Shown here: one piece after another, positions 5,998-9,276 of the stretch
Position numbering within the stretch: the stretch's first letter is position 1
How the letters are laid out: the number at the start of each line of letters is the position of its first letter
Assembly (NCBI GenBank): GCA_002435875.1
Contig: DIVN01000170.1
Coordinates: 7,018 to 16,293, forward strand
Direction: 5' to 3'
DNA: 9,276 bases
Origin: Anaerolineales bacterium UBA6131
Lineage (GTDB): Bacteria; Chloroflexota; Anaerolineae; UBA2200
The notes under the pieces: generated by a model
What the model was told of the DNA's origin: nothing
Seen by the model: only the letters and a program-made list of their open reading frames with translations
The model's database searches: none
Position numbers and translations under genes: made by a program

Positions 5998-7263
5998 ATG
6001 ACCGATCGCAAGTATCATGTAAAGGACGTCTCGCTGGCGGACAAGGGTGCCATGCGCATCGAGTGGGCCGAGAGAGACATGCCGGTGCTTCGCCTGATCC
6101 GAGAGCGCTTCGCCAAGGAGCGCCCTTTGCAGGGCAAGCGGATTGCCGCCTGCTTGCATGTGACCACAGAGACTGCCAATCTTATGCGCACACTGCGCGC
6201 TGGTGGCGCCGATGTGGTGCTCTGTGCTTCCAACCCTTTGTCAACGCAGGACGACGTTGCTGCGGCCCTCGTGGCCAAGTACGAAACGCCGACCTTTGCC
6301 ATCAAGGGCGAGGACAACGAGACCTACTACCAACACATCAGATCGGCCCTCGCCCATCAGCCTAACATCACCATGGACGACGGTGCTGACCTGGTATCCA
6401 CGCTGCACACCGAATGCACTGACCTGCTGCCGCAGGTCATCGCGGGAACCGAAGAGACCACCACGGGCGTGATTCGGCTGCGAGCGATGGCAGAGAAGAA
6501 CGTGCTCCGCTATCCGATCATCGCCGTTAACGATGCGATGACCAAGCACCTTTTTGATAACCGCTACGGCACTGGACAATCGACCATCGATGGCATCATT
6601 CGTGCCACCAATGTGCTGCTTGCGGGAAGAACCGTCGTGGTGGCGGGCTATGGCTGGTGCAGCCGCGGAATTGCAGCGCGTGCAAGCGGTTTGGGGGCCA
6701 ACGTCATCGTCACAGAAGTTGCTCCCTTGCGCGCCTTGGAGGCGGTAATGGATGGCTTCCGCGTCATGCCCATGCTCGATGCGGCTCCTATCGGAGACAT
6801 TTTTGTTACCTCTACCGGTGACACGAACGTCGTCGATCGGCAGCACATTGAGATCATGCACGATGGCGCCATCCTGGCCAACTCTGGCCACTTTAACGTG
6901 GAGATACACATCCCGGCATTGGAGGCTCTTGCCGTCGACAAACGCCGTGTGCGAGAGTTCGTCGATCAGTATACCCTAGCAGATGGCCGTCGTATATCTC
7001 TGCTGGGCGAAGGACGCCTCATCAACCTGGCTGCAGCCGAGGGGCACCCGGCAAGCGTCATGGACATGAGCTTCGCCAATCAGTCTTTGAGCGTAGAGTA
7101 CATCGTCCAGAGCGCTGGCAAGCTGCAGAAGCAGGTCTACAGCGTTCCCGAGCCCATTGACCGGCAGGTAGCTGAACTGAAACTTGAGGCAATGGGCATT
7201 CACATCGATACCCTGACACCCGTCCAGAAGAAATACCTGGAATCATGGGAGGCGGGCACCTAG
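5998..7263 (+). CDS. ahcY: S-adenosylhomocysteine hydrolase, short archaeal/Thermotoga type
   Basis: AhcY splits S-adenosylhomocysteine to adenosine and homocysteine using bound NAD, relieving product inhibition of methyltransferases. The 421-residue protein shows SNPLSTQDD near residues 77-85, EETTTGVIRLRAM, DNRYGTGQST, and the NAD-binding GYGWCSRG at 217-224, then NSGHFNVEI. It is the short form: it has YGTGQS where the human-type enzyme has a Cys (YGCRES), and it ends LESWEAGT rather than in the Lys/Tyr-containing tail of the long form. The ATG at 5998 gives the usual MTDRKYHVKDVSLADKG start; an in-frame TTG at 5953 overlapping the previous stop would add 15 residues with no family match. 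The ribosome binding site (AAAGGGA, 5977-5983) is rather distant at 14 bases, so coupling to the upstream gene is possible. A methanogen member of this short type prefers S-inosylhomocysteine, so the exact substrate is not certain. Confidence 0.95.
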   Translation: MTDRKYHVKDVSLADKGAMRIEWAERDMPVLRLIRERFAKERPLQGKRIAACLHVTTETANLMRTLRAGGADVVLCASNPLSTQDDVAAALVAKYETPTFAIKGEDNETYYQHIRSALAHQPNITMDDGADLVSTLHTECTDLLPQVIAGTEETTTGVIRLRAMAEKNVLRYPIIAVNDAMTKHLFDNRYGTGQSTIDGIIRATNVLLAGRTVVVAGYGWCSRGIAARASGLGANVIVTEVAPLRALEAVMDGFRVMPMLDAAPIGDIFVTSTGDTNVVDRQHIEIMHDGAILANSGHFNVEIHIPALEALAVDKRRVREFVDQYTLADGRRISLLGEGRLINLAAAEGHPASVMDMSFANQSLSVEYIVQSAGKLQKQVYSVPEPIDRQVAELKLEAMGIHIDTLTPVQKKYLESWEAGT

Positions 7264-7323
7264 TACCCCCCGTCCTGGGATAGTCGCCGGACTCTAGGCA
7301 ACGCCAGCCGAATAATCAGACGC

Positions 7324-7356
7324 AAGCCGCCCTGCACACAATGGACAGGGCGGCTT
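7324..7356 (+). terminator. Probable terminator after ahcY
   Basis: AAGCCGCCCTG (7324-7334) pairs perfectly over 11 bp with CAGGGCGGCTT (7346-7356) around an 11-base loop, 60 bases after the ahcY stop. The downstream T-tract is weak (one more T, then GCC), so termination may be partial or bidirectional, but the position fits the end of the SAM operon. There is no gene between 7264 and 7532. Confidence 0.72.
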
Positions 7357-7383
7357 TGCCGTTGGCGGGACCTCGGATATAAT
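7356..7383 (+). promoter_or_regulatory. Sigma70-type promoter for the GDP-D-rhamnose genes
   Basis: A perfect -10 TATAAT lies at 7378-7383, with TTGCCG (7356-7361, 4 of 6 matches to TTGACA) 16 bases upstream. Transcription would start near 7390, leaving a leader of about 140 bases before rmd. The leader holds a 12-base palindrome GGCGAGCTCGCC (7420-7431) but no riboswitch class I recognise. Confidence 0.6.
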
Positions 7384-7520
7384 TGCCGGGTGCAAGGGTC
7401 ACTGGAGTACATCTAGACGGGCGAGCTCGCCAAGCCCGCGCTTGTTCAAACGCAAGCCTTCGGCTACCCACGTTGGACTATAACCTGATTGTGCGTTACG
7501 CGTTGGAACGAGAGCCATCC

Positions 7521-7535
7521 GGGAGGTTTGTTCTG
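7521..7535 (+). promoter_or_regulatory. Ribosome binding site that selects a CTG start for rmd
   Basis: GGGAGG (7521-7526) lies 6 bases before an in-frame CTG (7533-7535), the optimal spacing. No ATG, GTG or TTG in this frame lies close to it. The codons after the CTG read RALITGIGGFVG, exactly where the family's N-terminal strand begins. Confidence 0.6.
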
Positions 7536-8486
7536 AGAGCACTGATTACGGGCATCGGGGGATTCGTCGGCTATCACCTGGCCGAATACTTGCTTGAGCA
7601 CACAGATCTAGAGATCTGGGGACTAGACCTGGCGGAGGGCCGTGTTGCTCCCCTTAGGCCGCGCATCACCCTGCGGATCGGGGACATCTTGCTCGACCAA
7701 CCCAAGCTGCAGGACCTGTTTCGACAATGCTGCCCGGACCTGGTATTCCACCTGGCTGCTCAGGCATTCGTTCCTGCCTCCTGGGCAGACCCGTGGCATA
7801 CGCTGGAGAACAACATCCGCGGCCAGCTCAATGTTCTGGTAGCGGCGGCGCAGCAGGCCACCAAACCGGCGGTGCTCGTTGTCGGCTCAGCAGACGAGTA
7901 CGGGCTTATACCCACCGACGAGTTGCCGGTGCGCGAGACCAATCTTCTGCGCCCCAACAGTCCATATGCTGTGAGCAAGGTGGCACAGGACATGCTCGGC
8001 TACCAGTACTTTGCCAGCCACAATCTCCCAGTGGTGCGTGTACGGCCCTTCAACCACATCGGCCCTGGACAGGCCCCTTCCTTTGTCACGGCCGATTTTG
8101 CGCGACAAATCGCCGAAGCCGAAGCCGGCCTGAGGCCACCGATCCTAAGTGTGGGCAACCTGGATGCCCGCCGAGATTTCAGTGATGTGCGAGACATCGT
8201 ACGCGGCTACTACATGGCGATCACCCAAGGAAAACCAGGCGAGGTATACAACCTGGGGTCTGAGCGATCGCACTCGATCCGGGAGGTGCTAGATATCCTG
8301 TTATCCGTGAGCACCACCCACGTGTCAGTGCAACAAGACAAGTCCCGGCTACGCCCATCTGATGTGCCGGAAGTGGTGTCCGACTGCAGCAAATTTCGAG
8401 AACTTACGGGTTGGACGGTCCAGATTCCATTCGAGCGCACCTTGTCGGACATCCTGGACTACTGGCGCGCGCAGGTGCGCCACTAG
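7533..8486 (+). CDS. rmd: GDP-6-deoxy-D-mannose reductase (GDP-4-keto-6-deoxy-D-mannose reductase)
   Basis: This extended short-chain dehydrogenase of about 317 residues reduces the 4-keto product of Gmd to GDP-D-rhamnose with NAD(P)H. The nucleotide-binding TGIGGFVG lies at residues 6-13, LAAQAFVPASW from 74, the catalytic pair Y145 and K149 in SPYAVSKVAQD, and RPFNHIGPGQ at 171-180, which is characteristic of Rmd and its nearest relatives. The apparent start is CTG at 7533, supported by GGGAGG 6 bases upstream. The frame stays open to a TTG at 7383, but that codon lies inside the likely -10 box and the added residues match nothing in the family; GTG 7491 and TTG 7503 are possible but lack ribosome binding sites. 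gmd follows 87 bases downstream on the same strand and supplies the substrate. A fucose or other 6-deoxysugar role is less likely. Family call is firm; exact start and sugar specificity are less so. Confidence 0.87.
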   Translation: MRALITGIGGFVGYHLAEYLLEHTDLEIWGLDLAEGRVAPLRPRITLRIGDILLDQPKLQDLFRQCCPDLVFHLAAQAFVPASWADPWHTLENNIRGQLNVLVAAAQQATKPAVLVVGSADEYGLIPTDELPVRETNLLRPNSPYAVSKVAQDMLGYQYFASHNLPVVRVRPFNHIGPGQAPSFVTADFARQIAEAEAGLRPPILSVGNLDARRDFSDVRDIVRGYYMAITQGKPGEVYNLGSERSHSIREVLDILLSVSTTHVSVQQDKSRLRPSDVPEVVSDCSKFRELTGWTVQIPFERTLSDILDYWRAQVRH

Positions 8487-8573
8487 GCAGGATTGCATCA
8501 CGCTTTGCGCCAACCTAGCCAGGGCAGGCGTTGGCATGTTCCGGATTCTGAAGACAATAGGGGAGAACACGAG

Positions 8574-9276
8574 ATGCCCAAGACCGCACTGATTACCGGG
8601 GTTACCGGTCAGGATGGCTCGTATCTTGCCGAGTTCCTGTTGGAGCAAGGCTACACAGTAATCGGCATGGTACGCCGAACAAGCACCGTCAACTTTGAGC
8701 GCATCCAGCACATCCAGGACCGGCTAGAGTTGGTCCAAGGCGACCTCCTGGATCAAACCTCACTTGTGGACATCGTCCGCGAGCACCGTCCACAGGAAGT
8801 CTACAACCTGGCGGCTCAGTCCTTCGTACCGACCTCGTGGAAACAGCCTGTCCTGACGGGTGAGTTCACTGCACTTGGTGTCACCCGTGTTCTGGAGGCC
8901 ATCCGCATGGTAGACCCGACCATACGATTCTACCAGGCAAGCTCCAGTGAGGTCTTTGGCAAGGTTCGTGAGGTGCCACAAACAGAAAAGACGCCCTTCT
9001 ATCCCCGCAGCCCCTATGGCGTGGCGAAGGTATACGGGCACTGGATCACCATCAACTACCGTGAGAGCTACAACCTTTTTGCCTGCTCGGGCATCTTGTT
9101 CAACCACACGTCGCCGCGCCGAGGCCTGGAGTTCGTGACACGCAAGGTAGCACACGGAGCAGCGGAAATCAAGCTAGGTCTGGCCAAGGACCTGCATCTG
9201 GGAAATCTAGATTCCCAGCGCGACTGGGGCTTTGCGGGAGACTATGTCCGCGCGATGTGGATGATGCTGCAGCAGG
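8574..9276 (+). CDS. gmd: GDP-mannose 4,6-dehydratase (3' end truncated by window)
   Basis: Gmd converts GDP-D-mannose to GDP-4-keto-6-deoxy-D-mannose, the common precursor of GDP-D-rhamnose and GDP-L-fucose. The frame stays open for 234 codons to the window edge, about two thirds of the family's usual ~340-350 residues. It shows the dinucleotide motif TGVTGQDGSYLAE at 8-20, RRTST at 34-38, NLAAQSFVPTSW, SSSEVFG, the catalytic Y148 and K152 in SPYGVAKVYGH, NHTSPRRG, and LGNLDSQRDWGFAGDYV near the end. NHTSPRRG has Thr where NHESPRRG is usual, a mild substitution. The ATG at 8574 has GGGGAG (8560-8565) 8 bases upstream. The gene lies directly behind rmd, so the two likely act as a GDP-D-rhamnose pair for cell-surface glycan synthesis. 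The 87-base gap between them holds only the ribosome binding site and a weak inverted repeat. Confidence 0.95.
   Translation, partial: MPKTALITGVTGQDGSYLAEFLLEQGYTVIGMVRRTSTVNFERIQHIQDRLELVQGDLLDQTSLVDIVREHRPQEVYNLAAQSFVPTSWKQPVLTGEFTALGVTRVLEAIRMVDPTIRFYQASSSEVFGKVREVPQTEKTPFYPRSPYGVAKVYGHWITINYRESYNLFACSGILFNHTSPRRGLEFVTRKVAHGAAEIKLGLAKDLHLGNLDSQRDWGFAGDYVRAMWMMLQQ

Noticed and set aside
6241..6909. Open frame of 222 codons on the minus strand opposite ahcY
   Set aside because: It is long, but lies fully within conserved AhcY motifs, is rich in His, Arg and Val as shadow frames often are, and resembles no family.
7383..7532. A 50-residue N-terminal extension of Rmd starting at TTG 7383
   Set aside because: The TTG overlaps the likely -10 box, has no ribosome binding site, and the extension matches nothing in a family that normally begins at the RALITG strand.
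8509..8535. Inverted repeat GCCAAC/GTTGGC between rmd and gmd as a terminator
   Set aside because: The stem is only 6 bp with a 15-base loop and no T-run, and gmd has its own close ribosome binding site, consistent with one rmd-gmd transcript.
1..9276. CRISPR arrays, insertion sequences, tRNA or rRNA genes, prophage or defence genes
   Set aside because: I saw no direct-repeat array, transposase motif, terminal inverted repeats, tRNA-like fold or phage-type protein; the window is housekeeping and metabolic.

Overview
The window reads as a chromosomal stretch of a fairly GC-rich bacterium, with every gene on the + strand. It holds a universal GTPase-like ATPase gene (ychF), then a five-gene S-adenosylmethionine (SAM) cycle operon behind a SAM-I riboswitch, then the start of a nucleotide-sugar (GDP-D-rhamnose) locus. 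Three enzymes of the SAM operon (SAM synthetase, S-adenosylhomocysteine hydrolase and a folate-domain-less methionine synthase) are of types best known from archaea, Thermotoga or anaerobes with the Wood-Ljungdahl pathway. The attenuator-type SAM-I riboswitch, the sigma70-like promoters and the strong Shine-Dalgarno sites are bacterial. A lineage such as Chloroflexota is my best guess, but this is inference; no rRNA or other decisive marker is present.

Layout. Bases 1-49 hold only the ychF ribosome binding site. ychF runs 50-1147. The 309-base gap 1148-1456 is fully explained: a small inverted repeat, a strong promoter (TTGACA, 17-base spacer, TAGCAT with an extended TG), a SAM-I aptamer with an 8-bp P1, an alternative antiterminator, a terminator with eight T residues, and the mtnA ribosome binding site. 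The operon follows: mtnA (1457-2551, TTG start), a core MetE-like methyltransferase (2535-3584, overlapping mtnA), a PfkB-family kinase (3648-4649, TTG start), an archaeal-type SAM synthetase (4755-5960) and ahcY (5998-7263). A hairpin at 7324-7356 probably ends this unit. A TATAAT promoter immediately downstream appears to start the sugar locus: rmd (7533-8486, apparently with a CTG start) and gmd (8574 to the window end, truncated).

How the genes fit together. SAM synthetase makes SAM from methionine and ATP. Methyltransfer yields S-adenosylhomocysteine, which AhcY splits to homocysteine and adenosine. The core MetE-like enzyme would remethylate homocysteine to methionine, and the PfkB kinase could remove the nucleoside product by phosphorylation. 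MtnA acts in the side branch that salvages the methylthioribose left over from SAM use. The riboswitch would stop transcription of the whole set when SAM is plentiful. Gmd and Rmd would convert GDP-mannose to GDP-D-rhamnose for a surface glycan.

The most interesting point is the combination: archaeal-like enzymes forming a nearly complete SAM cycle in one operon under a bacterial SAM-I riboswitch, with a methionine synthase that lacks the folate-binding half and must therefore take its methyl group from another donor.
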